NCBI GenBank assembly: GCA_016871535.1
Contig: VHCZ01000017.1
Span: 1 to 48,201, forward strand
DNA: 48,201 bases
Direction of reading: 5' to 3'
Source: Verrucomicrobiota bacterium
Lineage (GTDB): Bacteria; Verrucomicrobiota; Verrucomicrobiia; Limisphaerales; SIBE01
The notes under the pieces were generated by a model. The model saw nothing but the letters and a program-made list of their open reading frames with translations, was not told the origin of the DNA and did no database searches. Positions 11,693 through 19,957 of the stretch are shown here, piece after piece. The position numbers were made by a program, and so were the translations under genes. Within the stretch, counting starts at the first letter, position 1. Each line of letters opens with the position of its first letter.

Positions 11693-12274
11693 TCACGGCC
11701 CGCTTCGTCGGTGGCGAATCAAGTCCAGGAATTCCCCGCGCGTCCGGGCGTCGTCCCGGAAGCGGCCGAGCATGGCCGAAGTGATGGCGCAGGAGTTTTG
11801 TTTCTCGACTCCGCGCATCATCATGCAGAGGTGCTGTCCTTCCACGATCACGCCGACGCCTTGGGGTTGGATCAATTCCTCGATCGTCGCCGCGATTTCA
11901 TGGGTCATCCGTTCCTGCACCTGCAAACGGCGGGCGAACACCTCCACCAGGCGCGGGAGTTTGGAGAGTCCAATGACCCGGTCCGTGGGCAAATACGCAA
12001 TGTGGCATTTGCCGAAGAAAGGGAGCAGGTGATGCTCGCACAGGCTGTAGAAATCGATGTCCTTGACGATGACCATTTCGTCGGACTTGGCCGCGAACAG
12101 CGCGCCGTTCAAGATGGCTTTCGGATCTTTGCCATAGCCTTGCGTCAGGAATTCCCAGGCTCTGGCGACGCGCAATGGCGTGCGCTTGAGCCCATCCCGA
12201 TCCGGGTCTTCCCCGATCAGTTCAAGCTGCCGGTGGACCAGGCGCATTAGTTCTTCGTGCTTCGGATCACTCAT
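11693..12274 (-). CDS. folE: GTP cyclohydrolase I
   Basis: FolE converts GTP to 7,8-dihydroneopterin triphosphate, the first step of folate (or queuosine/biopterin) synthesis. With the ATG at 12274 the protein is 193 aa. A longer frame would need a TTG at 12313 and adds residues not typical of the family. The zinc ligands are in SLCEHHLLPF (Cys79, His82) and GQHLCMMMRG (Cys150). GLSKLPRLVEVFARRLQVQE and the terminal TRGEFL motif are also canonical. This is the classical zinc-dependent type IA enzyme. It sits upstream of yajC on the same strand, 68 nt away; the functional link is not obvious. Confidence 0.95.
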   Translation of the reverse strand: MSDPKHEELMRLVHRQLELIGEDPDRDGLKRTPLRVARAWEFLTQGYGKDPKAILNGALFAAKSDEMVIVKDIDFYSLCEHHLLPFFGKCHIAYLPTDRVIGLSKLPRLVEVFARRLQVQERMTHEIAATIEELIQPQGVGVIVEGQHLCMMMRGVEKQNSCAITSAMLGRFRDDARTRGEFLDLIRHRRSGP

Positions 12275-12607
12275 GCGGGGACCATACTCACCACGTGAAA
12301 TGGCCGCAATCAAAGTCGTGGAGCGTAGAGCGTAGAGCGTGTCGGTGTATCTCAGTCAGTTTTTGAGCAGCAGTTGGGCCCATGAAACACAACAGACACA
12401 CAAGAAGCCAAACGAGTTGCCAAGGACACGGGCCGGCACCTAACCGGTGAATCGGTCCAGGCGTTCAATGGGCGAAGCGTTCAGTGGAAATTGGCCGCCG
12501 CGAGAGACAAGTTTTGACTGGGGTTGAGCCGCTTGGCGGATTTGGCGGGTCAGCGCGCCGATAAACTTTTGGATTTTTCGGTCCGTTAATGTTAGAAAGG
12601 GACTGTT
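12275..12607. other. Divergent folE/DUF47 intergenic region
   Basis: This gap of about 330 nt separates two divergent units. It contains three heptamers at 12321-12341 (gagcgta, gagcgta, gagcgtg). A good ribosome-binding site (AGAAAGGGA) lies just before the DUF47 start. I looked for tandem Pho-box motifs, expected if the phosphate genes are PhoB-controlled, and saw none that was convincing. Confidence 0.5.
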
Positions 12608-13237
12608 ATGTTCTCACTACAGCGACTCCTCGGAAAAGAAGACAAGTTCTTTGACCTCCTCGAAGCCAGCGCGGAGCAGGCCCGGGCCAGCGTGCAGGCG
12701 CTGATCCAATTCGCGAAAAGCGCGCATCAAACCGGGACCCTCGACGCCTTCATCCAGTCACGCCGCAAAGACAAACGGATCACCGCGGAAATCAGCGAAG
12801 CGTTGTGCACGACTTTCGTGACGGCTCTGGAACGCGAGGACATCGAGGCCCTTTCCAACGCGCTCTACAAAATTCCCAAGACGGTCGAGAAAATCGGCGA
12901 GCGGATGCTAATCGCCCCACAACACTTGCGCGGCGAAGATTTCTCCAGGCACGGGCCGATGATGCAGGAAGCGACGGAAACAGTGCTGGCCATGATCAAA
13001 GGTCTGCGCCGCGGCATGAACCTGGAGCAAGTGAAGGATCAAAACGAACTTCTCCAGCGCATCGAGGGCGACGCGGACAAACTGATCCTGGAGTTGTACA
13101 AAGACCTCTACAGCGGGAAGCACGATCCTTTGAAAGTCATCATCATGAAAGACCTTTACGAATTGCTGGAAAAAGTGGTGGATCGCTGCCGGGACGCAGG
13201 GAATGTGATTTCTCAGATCGTGATGAAGAATTCCTGA
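12608..13237 (+). CDS. DUF47 (PhoU-like) regulator of phosphate transport
   Basis: The 209-aa all-alpha protein matches the DUF47/PhoU-like family. It opens with FSLQRLLGKEDKFFDLLE and has a repeated helical pattern rich in Glu and Lys, as in PhoU four-helix bundles. These proteins commonly sit directly upstream of PiT transporters and modulate their activity or couple them to phosphate status. That matches this locus, where the PiT gene starts 12 nt after the stop. The ATG at 12608 has a strong ribosome-binding site. Length is normal (about 205-215). Confidence 0.9.
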   Translation: MFSLQRLLGKEDKFFDLLEASAEQARASVQALIQFAKSAHQTGTLDAFIQSRRKDKRITAEISEALCTTFVTALEREDIEALSNALYKIPKTVEKIGERMLIAPQHLRGEDFSRHGPMMQEATETVLAMIKGLRRGMNLEQVKDQNELLQRIEGDADKLILELYKDLYSGKHDPLKVIIMKDLYELLEKVVDRCRDAGNVISQIVMKNS

Positions 13238-13249
13238 AAAGCCTGCTGC

Positions 13250-14329
13250 ATGACGCTCATCCTCACCGTCATCCTGGTCGCGCTGATTTTCGAATACATC
13301 AACGGTTTCCACGACACGGCGAATTCCATCGCGACCGTGGTCGGAACGAAAGTGCTGAGCCCCCGCCAGGCGGTCGTGCTTGCCGCGGTGACCAATCTGT
13401 TTGGCGCCCTGGCCGGAACGGCGGTGGCGACCACGATTGGCAAAGGTCTGGTGGACACGCAATATGTGACCAGCGCGGTCATTGTGTGCGGTTTGGTGGG
13501 AGGCATTATTTGGAACCTGATCACCTGGTGGTTCGGCCTCCCGTCGAGTTCCACGCACGCGCTCATCGGCGGGTTGTTGGGAGCGACCCTGGCGGCTGCC
13601 CACAACAACTGGAGCGTGATCATCTGGTCCACGCCCGATCCCGCCAAGCCGTGGTATGCCTGGGGCGGATTACTCTACAAGGTCATCCTGCCGATGTTTA
13701 CGTCGCCTCTGCTCGGGTTCGTCGTCGGCGTGCTCTTGATAGCGCTCCTTTACGGCTGCCTGCGGACCGTGAAACCGCTCATCGTCAATCAAGTTTTTGG
13801 CAAGCTCCAGCTCTTGAGCGCCGGCTACATGGGCTTCAGCCACGGGAGCAACGACGCGCAAAAGACGATGGGCATCATCGCCCTGGCCTTGTTTTCGGCG
13901 ACGAAAGCCGGGGAATTCAAGGATTTGCCGGCCTGGCTGAGTTTTCTGCAGACCCCCACCTTTGAAATTGCGGTCTGGGTCAAAATCGTTTGCGCCTTGA
14001 CCATGGCCGCCGGGACGGCAGCGGGCGGTTGGAGAATAATCAAGACCCTCGGCCACAAAATGGTCCGGCTCCAACCCGTGCATGGATTCGCCGCCGAAAC
14101 GACGGCGGCCACCGTGCTCATGACGGCGGCGCATTTCGGCATGCCGGTCTCCACCACGCACGCCATCTCGACGTCGATCATGGGCGTGGGCACGGCGAAA
14201 AACCCAAATGCGCTCCGCTGGGAGTTGGTAGAAAGGATTATCTGGACCTGGATACTGACCATCCCGGCGACCGGGGGCATCGCGTATCTGCTCGTTCGGG
14301 CGGCTCGGCTCGCCGGTTGGGTCGGGTGA
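13250..14329 (+). CDS. Inorganic phosphate transporter, PiT family (first copy)
   Basis: The 359-aa membrane protein carries both PiT signatures. The N-terminal copy is EYINGFHDTANSIATVV near residues 13-29. The C-terminal half has GYMGFSHGSNDAQKTMG near 198-214 and a second conserved GMPVSTTHAI. The family imports low-affinity phosphate, usually as a metal-phosphate complex, driven by H+ or Na+. It is translationally adjacent to the DUF47 gene (12-nt gap) and followed by a second PiT copy on the same strand. Confidence 0.93.
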   Translation: MTLILTVILVALIFEYINGFHDTANSIATVVGTKVLSPRQAVVLAAVTNLFGALAGTAVATTIGKGLVDTQYVTSAVIVCGLVGGIIWNLITWWFGLPSSSTHALIGGLLGATLAAAHNNWSVIIWSTPDPAKPWYAWGGLLYKVILPMFTSPLLGFVVGVLLIALLYGCLRTVKPLIVNQVFGKLQLLSAGYMGFSHGSNDAQKTMGIIALALFSATKAGEFKDLPAWLSFLQTPTFEIAVWVKIVCALTMAAGTAAGGWRIIKTLGHKMVRLQPVHGFAAETTAATVLMTAAHFGMPVSTTHAISTSIMGVGTAKNPNALRWELVERIIWTWILTIPATGGIAYLLVRAARLAGWVG

Positions 14330-14437
14330 GGCGAATCTGAACACCCCGCGGTACCTGATTCAAGAAACGCACACAAAACTCGACCTGGCTCCGGGAACAT
14401 CTCGCATTCCGGTCGCGACACAGCAAGATTGCTCGAC

Positions 14438-15511
14438 ATGGCGCTCGCCCTTCTGGTCATTCTGGTCGCGTTGATGTTTGAATACATCAATGGATTCCAC
14501 GACACCGCCAACTCGATCGCCACGGTGGTTTCGACCAAAGTATTGACTCCAGGCCAGGCGGTGATGATGTCGGCCATTTTTAACCTGGCCGGCGCGCTGG
14601 CCGGCACGGCCGTCGCCAGCACGATTGGCAAGGGCCTGGTCGATATCCAACTGATCAACACGCACACCATTCTGTCCGCTTTGCTCGCCGGCATCATTTG
14701 GAATCTGGTGACCTGGTGGGTGGGGCTGCCGTCCAGCTCCAGCCATGCCTTGATTGGCGGACTCTGCGGAGCGGCGCTGGCGTCCGCGCACAATGACTGG
14801 TCCGCGATCAAATGGTCGGCGTTCAACGCGGCCACGCAGAAATGGGAGGGGCTCTGGCCCAAAGTCGCTTGGCCGATGTTCGCCGCGCCGGTCTGCGGCT
14901 TGCTCGTCGGCTTTCTGTTCGTGGGCCTGTTGACCGTTCTGTTCCGGCGCGCCCGTCCGGGCAATGTCAATCACCTGTTTGCGCGCCTACAGTTGCTCAG
15001 TTCAGCCTGGATGAGCTTCAGCCACGGCACGAACGACGCGCAAAAAACCATGGGTGTCATCGCGCTGACGCTTTTCTCCGCCACCACGGCCGGCGCCTTC
15101 GATCACACGCCGGCGATGCTTAGTTTCCTCAAGACCGACAAATTCGAGATTCATATTTGGGTCAAAATCGCCTGTGCACTGACCATGGCGGCCGGGACCG
15201 CGGCCGGCGGATGGAGGATCATCAAGACGCTGGGGCACAAAATGGTGAAGCTACAGAAAATTCACGGCTTCGCGGCGCAAACGACCGCCGCCGCCGTGAT
15301 TCAATGCGCCAGCCACATGGGTATGCCGCTTTCCACCACGCACGTCATCTCGAGCTCAATCATGGGCGTGGGATCCGCCAAGCGCTTGAATGCGATCAAA
15401 TGGACGGTGGTGGAGCGAATGGTTTGGGCGTGGCTCATGACGCTGCCAGTAAGCGGCGCGGTGGCGTGGGGTCTGGTGGAGTTATTCCGCTTTGTGGGGT
15501 TCGCGAGTTAG
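14438..15511 (+). CDS. Inorganic phosphate transporter, PiT family (second copy)
   Basis: The 357-aa protein (ATG at 14438; a TTG at 14429 is a worse start) is a close paralog of the preceding PiT. The two share EYINGFHDTANSIATVV near the N-terminus and near-identical C-terminal signatures (FSHGTNDAQKTMG, GMPLSTTH), and line up over their whole length. A 108-nt spacer separates them. Both copies look intact. Typical genomes have one PiT next to DUF47, so a tandem duplication with possible divergence in affinity or coupling ion is the simplest reading. Confidence 0.93.
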   Translation: MALALLVILVALMFEYINGFHDTANSIATVVSTKVLTPGQAVMMSAIFNLAGALAGTAVASTIGKGLVDIQLINTHTILSALLAGIIWNLVTWWVGLPSSSSHALIGGLCGAALASAHNDWSAIKWSAFNAATQKWEGLWPKVAWPMFAAPVCGLLVGFLFVGLLTVLFRRARPGNVNHLFARLQLLSSAWMSFSHGTNDAQKTMGVIALTLFSATTAGAFDHTPAMLSFLKTDKFEIHIWVKIACALTMAAGTAAGGWRIIKTLGHKMVKLQKIHGFAAQTTAAAVIQCASHMGMPLSTTHVISSSIMGVGSAKRLNAIKWTVVERMVWAWLMTLPVSGAVAWGLVELFRFVGFAS

Positions 15512-15562
15512 CAGCGTGTTTGAACCGTCGCAACTCGGATAACCTCAAACCACGGATCATTC

Positions 15563-15583
15563 TTTTACGTTTCACGTTTCACG
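15563..15583. repeat. 7-bp tandem array (ttttacg/tttcacg/tttcacg)
   Basis: Three heptamers lie in the 183-nt gap between the second PiT gene and the FMN reductase. The motif is the reverse complement of the cgtaaaa/cgtgaaa units found at 36807-36897, so the same sequence family recurs 21 kb away in opposite orientation. Nothing else is recognised in this gap. Confidence 0.65.
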
Positions 15584-15694
15584 CACCTCACCGCATCGCC
15601 GACGGCTGGTTTGAATCACGTCTCTTCCAGATCACCCGGACTTGGCTGAGCTGCCGGATTGCGCCGAGTCGGTCGCTTTGCTTATCGTCGGGCC

Positions 15695-16306
15695 ATGTCA
15701 AACGCCGCGCTGAACGTGCTTGCCGTGGTGGGCAGCCTCAACAAAACCTCCGTCACTCGCGTCGTGGTGAGCCAGGTCGCATCCGAGTTGGCTGTGAAAG
15801 GCTGCCGCGTTGATGTCCTCGATCTGCTGGCCGAACCGCTCGAACTCTACAATCCGGATTCCGCGCACGCTTCCACGATTTACCCGGCGCTCCAGGCGCG
15901 AGTGAAGAGGGCGGACGTGTATGTGTTGGGAACCCCGGATTACCACGGCAGCATCAGCAGCGCGCTGAAGAATTTTCTGGATCACTTCTGGCACGAGTTC
16001 ACCGGCAAACTTTTCGCGACGATCGTGGCCTCGCACGAAAAGGGCCTGACAGTGACCGACCAGCTCCGGACTGTCGCGCGCCAGTGCTACGCGTGGTCGC
16101 TGCCCTACGGCGTGTCCTTCATGGACGGCGAGGACGTGCGGGACGGGCGCGTGATCAGCGAGACGCTCCAGCGACGCCTGGACATGTTTGCGCGGGACGT
16201 GCGGACTTACGGTCAACTCCTGGCCGATCAACGCCGCGCGGATCTTTCGGGCCGCGACGCCGGTTTCATGGCGCGGCTGCGCGAGCGAGAATCGACGGAC
16301 TCCTGA
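15695..16306 (+). CDS. NAD(P)H-dependent FMN reductase family protein
   Basis: The 203-aa flavodoxin-like protein has the FMN phosphate-binding loop GSLNKTSVTR at residues 14-23. The family motif LGTPDYHGSISSALKNFLDHF, near 83-103, is typical of the NADPH-dependent FMN reductase family (chromate/azo/quinone reductases and SsuE-like). The ATG at 15695 gives the expected MSNAALNVLAVVGS start; an upstream TTG at 15659 is unlikely. The substrate cannot be assigned. The gene is convergent with the bPH2 pair. Confidence 0.88.
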   Translation: MSNAALNVLAVVGSLNKTSVTRVVVSQVASELAVKGCRVDVLDLLAEPLELYNPDSAHASTIYPALQARVKRADVYVLGTPDYHGSISSALKNFLDHFWHEFTGKLFATIVASHEKGLTVTDQLRTVARQCYAWSLPYGVSFMDGEDVRDGRVISETLQRRLDMFARDVRTYGQLLADQRRADLSGRDAGFMARLRERESTDS

Positions 16307-16331
16307 CCTAATAAACCGGAGCCATTCAGTT

Positions 16332-16424
16332 GAACAAAAGGCAACAAAGAGAACGAAGGCGGGCAGGTGCTGTCAACCCCTTCCGGGTCTTCGTTTCCTT
16401 CGTTTGCTTTTGTTGAGATTTTGA
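16332..16424. terminator. Inverted pair of 9-bp arrays between convergent genes
   Basis: Left nonamers gaacaaaag, gcaacaaag, agaacgaag (16332-16358) face right nonamers cttcgtttc, cttcgtttg, cttttgttg (16389-16415), which are nearly their reverse complements. Together they make an imperfect hairpin. The stem is followed by T-rich sequence on both strands, and it lies between the converging FMN reductase and bPH2 genes. A bidirectional terminator role is plausible. The 9-bp phase ties it to the window's micro-array class. Confidence 0.5.
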
Positions 16425-16434
16425 AATGTGATCG

Positions 16435-17217
16435 TCACGGCTGAGGATTGTGCGCGAACCGGGCCAAAGCTTTCCGCAGTGCGCGCGCTTCCGCAAGCAT
16501 GGATCGAGCGGCCTCAACGACATCGGAATCGGCCTGGAGCGGAGCCGGGTTCTCGCGAGCCACATCATCCGGATCGCCCAACCCCGCGTCGCGGTGCTGC
16601 CGCAAGCGCTCGAAAATGAGGTCGCGGATGGTTTGCGCATTGTCCACGCCGTGAAAATAGCCCACGTGCATCGATTCCGCGGCGCCATGTCCACGTGTAC
16701 CGCCGCTTTCCCCGCCGCCGGGACTTCCACCGCCGGCCGTTTGCACTTGAAGATCGGCGATGCCGAGCAACCGCTGCAACGGCCCCTGGCGAATCGTCAT
16801 TTGCTGGATGTTGGCGAAGGTCATGGTCAATTCGCGGACGCTGACCACGCCGTGGCGGATGCGGAGGCTGCGGTCGGTCACGAGGTACCAGCGCATCTCG
16901 AAATCGAGCCGAACCAGGAAGTAGGAGAACGGCATTTGCGCGAACAAGCCGGCGAGCGCGAACATTTCGACGACGCGAAAGACGTTGCTCAACCAGGCGC
17001 GCGACGGGAGGATATGTTGGCCGAAGTCGAACCCCAGCACCGCGAAGATGCCAATGAGCGCGCCCGTTTGCGCGAGGCCCCATTTGATCAGGCTCAGTGT
17101 GTAAAAGCTCCGAGCGGCGCGAAAAACTCGCACCGAGCCAGGCGATCCGGCCGGCGGTTCGGGTTCGGGCGGCACTTTGCAGACCGCCAGCACGAGCGAT
17201 TTGAGCGCGTCAACCAT
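16435..17217 (-). CDS. bPH2-domain membrane protein (YdbS/YdbT-like), second gene
   Basis: With the ATG at 17217 the protein is 260 aa. Two hydrophobic segments lie in the first 130 residues or so. A bacterial PH domain (bPH2) follows, with MRWYLVTDRSLRIRHGVVSVRE and an IQQMTIRQGPLQRLLGIADLQVQT strand-helix pattern. These proteins are common in envelopes but their biochemical role is unknown. The start codon overlaps the stop of the upstream bPH2 gene by 8 nt, indicating translational coupling. A longer frame from 17280 is unlikely. The C-terminal tail is low complexity and helical. Confidence 0.8.
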   Translation of the reverse strand: MVDALKSLVLAVCKVPPEPEPPAGSPGSVRVFRAARSFYTLSLIKWGLAQTGALIGIFAVLGFDFGQHILPSRAWLSNVFRVVEMFALAGLFAQMPFSYFLVRLDFEMRWYLVTDRSLRIRHGVVSVRELTMTFANIQQMTIRQGPLQRLLGIADLQVQTAGGGSPGGGESGGTRGHGAAESMHVGYFHGVDNAQTIRDLIFERLRQHRDAGLGDPDDVARENPAPLQADSDVVEAARSMLAEARALRKALARFAHNPQP

Positions 17218-17929
17218 GAGGCGGTGGAGGAGAATTCTCCGAAAGGGTTCGCACATGGAACCCATGGGATCCCTCCCCACGAACGGCCCTCTCTCCCGTT
17301 CCCTCTCCCCCTCGGAGGGGGCGGAGGGGGAGAGGGTGTCCGCAGGACGGGAGAGGGGAACTCTCGTGGGGAAGAGGCGAGTCCTTCGGTTCCAGGCTCA
17401 GACGAATCGCACGCAACTCGGCGCAGATTTCGCGGAGAATTGCGGAGAGTTCAGAAGCGGACTCGCTCGGCGCGGACGCGTCAGCGGACGATGCCGCGAC
17501 CGCCGCGGAAGATTGGGAACGCCTCAGATCATGCTCCTTGCGTCCGCGCATCTTCGAGTAAAGGAAATCGCGGATGGCCTCGAATTCGAGCAAGCCTTCG
17601 ATGGTCATCTCGGCGCTGGCGCTGCCGCTGGCGGTCTGGATTTGCACGCGCGCCAGGCCGAGCCAGCGTTCGATGATGTTTGACGTCAGGTGGATGTCCT
17701 GGATGCGCGCGTAGTTGAGGATGACTTCCCGGCGAAACAGGATGCCCCAGCGCATGGAGATGCCTTCGTCATCAAACCGGTAGCGCAGCGTGTGGTATTT
17801 GAAGTAGGAAGGCAGGATCGTGATGGGAAACAGCGGCCCGGTCACCAGGCTGCACAGGAAGTAATACTGCATGAGCCGGGGGCTGGGGCGTTCGAGCGCC
17901 TGGATGGCCTTCTCGTCCACGGTCGGCAT
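17210..17929 (-). CDS. bPH2-domain membrane protein, first gene, with repeat-derived tail
   Basis: The ATG at 17929 gives a 239-aa protein; a longer frame to 18025 would overlap the DUF2442 gene. After a membrane segment (FLCSLVTGPLFPITILPSYF) comes a bPH2 domain with TLRYRFDDEGISMRWGILFRRE and YARIQDIHLTSNIIERWLGLARVQIQT. The last 60 or so residues differ in character: they are Pro/Ser/Gly/Arg-rich and coincide with a GC-rich palindromic element at 17287-17367. The element was therefore apparently inserted near the 3' end and became coding. Two adjacent bPH2 genes often form a pair, so the products may act together in the membrane; function unknown. Confidence 0.78.
   Translation of the reverse strand: MPTVDEKAIQALERPSPRLMQYYFLCSLVTGPLFPITILPSYFKYHTLRYRFDDEGISMRWGILFRREVILNYARIQDIHLTSNIIERWLGLARVQIQTASGSASAEMTIEGLLEFEAIRDFLYSKMRGRKEHDLRRSQSSAAVAASSADASAPSESASELSAILREICAELRAIRLSLEPKDSPLPHESSPLPSCGHPLPLRPLRGGEGTGERAVRGEGSHGFHVRTLSENSPPPPHG
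17287..17367. repeat. GC-rich palindromic element inside a coding region
   Basis: An inverted repeat of ccctctctcccgt type on the left and acgggagaggg on the right flanks an inner ccctctccccctc/gagggggagaggg pair. It lies in the 3' part of the first bPH2 gene and is translated into a Pro/Arg/Gly-rich tail. Related elements occur at 24567-24720, 34232-34277 and 46776-46837. Confidence 0.65.
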
Positions 17930-17934
17930 GAGTC

Positions 17935-18231
17935 CTATTTCTGTGGCGGCAATTCGCGAATGAACGCCCAGGAGACTTCGGCCACCTGGCCGTTGTCGTA
18001 GTGAACGAAGAATCCGGCGTGGCACCAGTCCTCAATTTCCAGATGATCGAACTTCGCTTTGGGCGAAATCCTGTTGGCTTTTCGAATCGTGCCGTGCCGC
18101 TCCAGGATGCACAACCCGTCCTCGAATTCGACGTCAAATGCGTCTTCCCAACTCAGGTAGCGGACGTTCTGAACCCTTGAGAACCTGGCCGTGCCGAACG
18201 GCACTTTCGCGCTTTTGCCTGCGGCTTTCAT
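17935..18231 (-). CDS. DUF2442-like small protein
   Basis: The 98-aa protein (ATG 18231, ribosome-binding site GAAGG) has a central segment DAFDVEFEDGLCILE and a C-terminal helix ending in ELPPQK. This resembles DUF2442-type proteins, which are often found beside DUF4160 genes. That is the arrangement here: the DUF4160 gene ends 16 nt upstream. DUF4160/DUF2442 pairs have been suggested to act as toxin-antitoxin-like modules, but neither partner's role is settled, so I give no function. The bPH2 gene starts 5 nt downstream, so cotranscription is likely. Confidence 0.55.
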   Translation of the reverse strand: MKAAGKSAKVPFGTARFSRVQNVRYLSWEDAFDVEFEDGLCILERHGTIRKANRISPKAKFDHLEIEDWCHAGFFVHYDNGQVAEVSWAFIRELPPQK

Positions 18232-18247
18232 AGTCTGCCTTCGCGCT

Positions 18248-18427
18248 TCAATCTCGGATCAACGCCAGAATCTTACGCTCAACTTCAGGAATGTCCATCG
18301 GTTGCATCGTTTCGAGATTCACGCGAGTGATGATCTTGGCGTTCTTGTCGAAGACGTGAACGTGTCGAGGCGCATGATCGCCTATCCACCAGAGGAACGT
18401 GTAGCCGCCACGCCGGATTCTTCCCAT
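18248..18427 (-). CDS. DUF4160 small protein (59 aa)
   Basis: This short gene is easily missed. The frame from the ATG at 18427 to the TGA at 18248 encodes 59 residues starting MGRIRRGGYTFLWWIGDH. The DUF4160 signature GDHAPRHVHVFDKNAK follows, then IPEVERKILALIRD at the end. A good ribosome-binding site (AAAGGGAAAT) precedes the ATG. DUF4160 proteins usually pair with a DUF2442 gene, and here one begins 16 nt downstream. The combination supports both calls. The gene lies just 25 nt downstream of the nuoN stop, on the same strand. Confidence 0.75.
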   Translation of the reverse strand: MGRIRRGGYTFLWWIGDHAPRHVHVFDKNAKIITRVNLETMQPMDIPEVERKILALIRD

Positions 18428-18452
18428 TTGCTCATTTCCCTTTCCGCGCCGC

Positions 18453-19940
18453 CTACAACCCTGCGATCTTGATCGCTTGAACCAGCCGCCCCACCAGCAA
18501 ATCCGGCGCGCAGCCCAGCAAGACCACGCCCGCGGCCAGGAGCGCGACCACGCCTTGCGTGAAGAGGCTCGGCGTAACCGACGAAGCTGAGGCTGGCGCT
18601 TCCGCCACGTAGATTTGCTTGAGCACCTGGAGATAGTAGTAAAGCGACACGGCGCTCATGGCGACCGCGAAGATCACGAGCCAGAGCAATCCCAGATTCT
18701 TCGAGTCGCTCCCGGCGGCGGCGGCAAAGAGGTAGAATTTGCCGAAGAACCCCGCGAGCGGCGGAATCCCCGCCAGGGACAGCATGAAGATCATCATGCA
18801 CAACGCCAGCACGGGCGCCCGCCGCGCCAGTCCGGCGAAATTGCCCATGTGCGAATCTCCAGTGGTTTCCTCCACGATCGCGACCACTCCAAACGCGCCG
18901 AGCACCGTGAGCGCATAGGTCACGACGTAATAGACGAGCGACGACACGCCTTGCGCGTTGTCCGCCAGCACGCCGAGCAGCGCGTATCCGGCGTGCGCGA
19001 TGGCGGAATACGCGAGCAGCCGTTTCACGTTCTTTTGCGCGATGGCCGCCAGGTTGCCCAGCGCCATCGAGAGCACGGCCAGCAGCGCGATGGCCGGCAC
19101 CCAACCCGAAATCATGCTTCGCCACGCCGCGCTTCCCTCCGCGCCGGCGAACCCCAGCATCATCACTTTGGCGAAAATGAAAAAGCTGGCGACTTTGGAA
19201 CCGGAGGCGATGAACGCGGCGGAAGGCGTGGGCGCGCCTTGATAAGCGTCGGGCGCCCAGAGATGGAATGGCACGGCGGCGACCTTAAAACCAAAGCCCA
19301 CGATCGTCATGACGATAGCGCAGATCAGCAACGGATCGAGCGCCTGGCCGCTCAGGGCGCGGGCGATTTGTTTGAGGTTCGTCGCGCCGGACAATCCGTA
19401 AATCAAGCTTAACCCGAACAACGCAAACGCCGCCGCCGTGCCGCCGAACAGAAAATACTTTAGCGCCGCTTCCGCCGAGCGGATATCGCGCTTGTTGAAG
19501 GCGGCCAGGATGTAAAGCGACAGGCTAGTCAGTTCGAGCGAAAGGAAGATCATGAGGAGTTCCTCGGAACTGACCAGGAACATCATGCCCACGGTCGCAA
19601 GCAAAATCAGCGCGCAGTATTCGCCCACGTGATCTGTGAAATCCCGCTCGACGGAAATCAACAGCGTGAAGGCTGTGAGACCGAGCAACGCGGCTTTCAA
19701 CAGGCGCGTGAGCGGATCGACGACCAGCATCCCGTTCAAGACCGTTTCGTGGTGTTCGATATTGAACATCCAGAAGAGGGCCGCGAAACAGCCCACGCAC
19801 GAAATCGCGGCGGACACGATGAACCGTTGCCGTGCCGGATCGTCCCGCATCACCAAAACGTCCGCCGCCAGCACCGCCAGGGCGGCGATCACCAAGATCG
19901 TCTCCGGCATGGCCAGATTGAGCAGCGTAAGATAGTTCAC
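18453..19940 (-). CDS. nuoN: NADH-quinone oxidoreductase subunit N
   Basis: I choose the GTG at 19940 (ribosome-binding site AAGGAA, 6 nt spacing), giving 495 aa. A longer frame to 20081 runs into the MITE-like repeat. NuoN is the antiporter-like subunit next to NuoA/J/K in the membrane arm of complex I. It keeps the TM5 glutamate (LELTSLSLYILAAF), the TM7 lysine (GFGFKVAAVPFHLWAPDAYQG), the TM8 lysine (SGSKVASFF) and the TM12 lysine region (GIPPLAGFFGKFYLF). It is the last nuo gene of the cluster. All charges needed for proton transfer appear present. Confidence 0.95.
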   Translation of the reverse strand: MNYLTLLNLAMPETILVIAALAVLAADVLVMRDDPARQRFIVSAAISCVGCFAALFWMFNIEHHETVLNGMLVVDPLTRLLKAALLGLTAFTLLISVERDFTDHVGEYCALILLATVGMMFLVSSEELLMIFLSLELTSLSLYILAAFNKRDIRSAEAALKYFLFGGTAAAFALFGLSLIYGLSGATNLKQIARALSGQALDPLLICAIVMTIVGFGFKVAAVPFHLWAPDAYQGAPTPSAAFIASGSKVASFFIFAKVMMLGFAGAEGSAAWRSMISGWVPAIALLAVLSMALGNLAAIAQKNVKRLLAYSAIAHAGYALLGVLADNAQGVSSLVYYVVTYALTVLGAFGVVAIVEETTGDSHMGNFAGLARRAPVLALCMMIFMLSLAGIPPLAGFFGKFYLFAAAAGSDSKNLGLLWLVIFAVAMSAVSLYYYLQVLKQIYVAEAPASASSVTPSLFTQGVVALLAAGVVLLGCAPDLLVGRLVQAIKIAGL

Positions 19941-19957
19941 GGCATTCCTTCGTTTGA

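Noticed and set aside
12275-12313. TTG start for folE at 12313
   Set aside because: The ATG at 12274 gives the usual FolE N-terminus. The longer form adds 13 residues without support.
12275-12607. Pho box upstream of the DUF47/PiT genes
   Set aside because: No pair of CTGTCAT-like motifs with 11-bp spacing was found, so PhoB control cannot be claimed.
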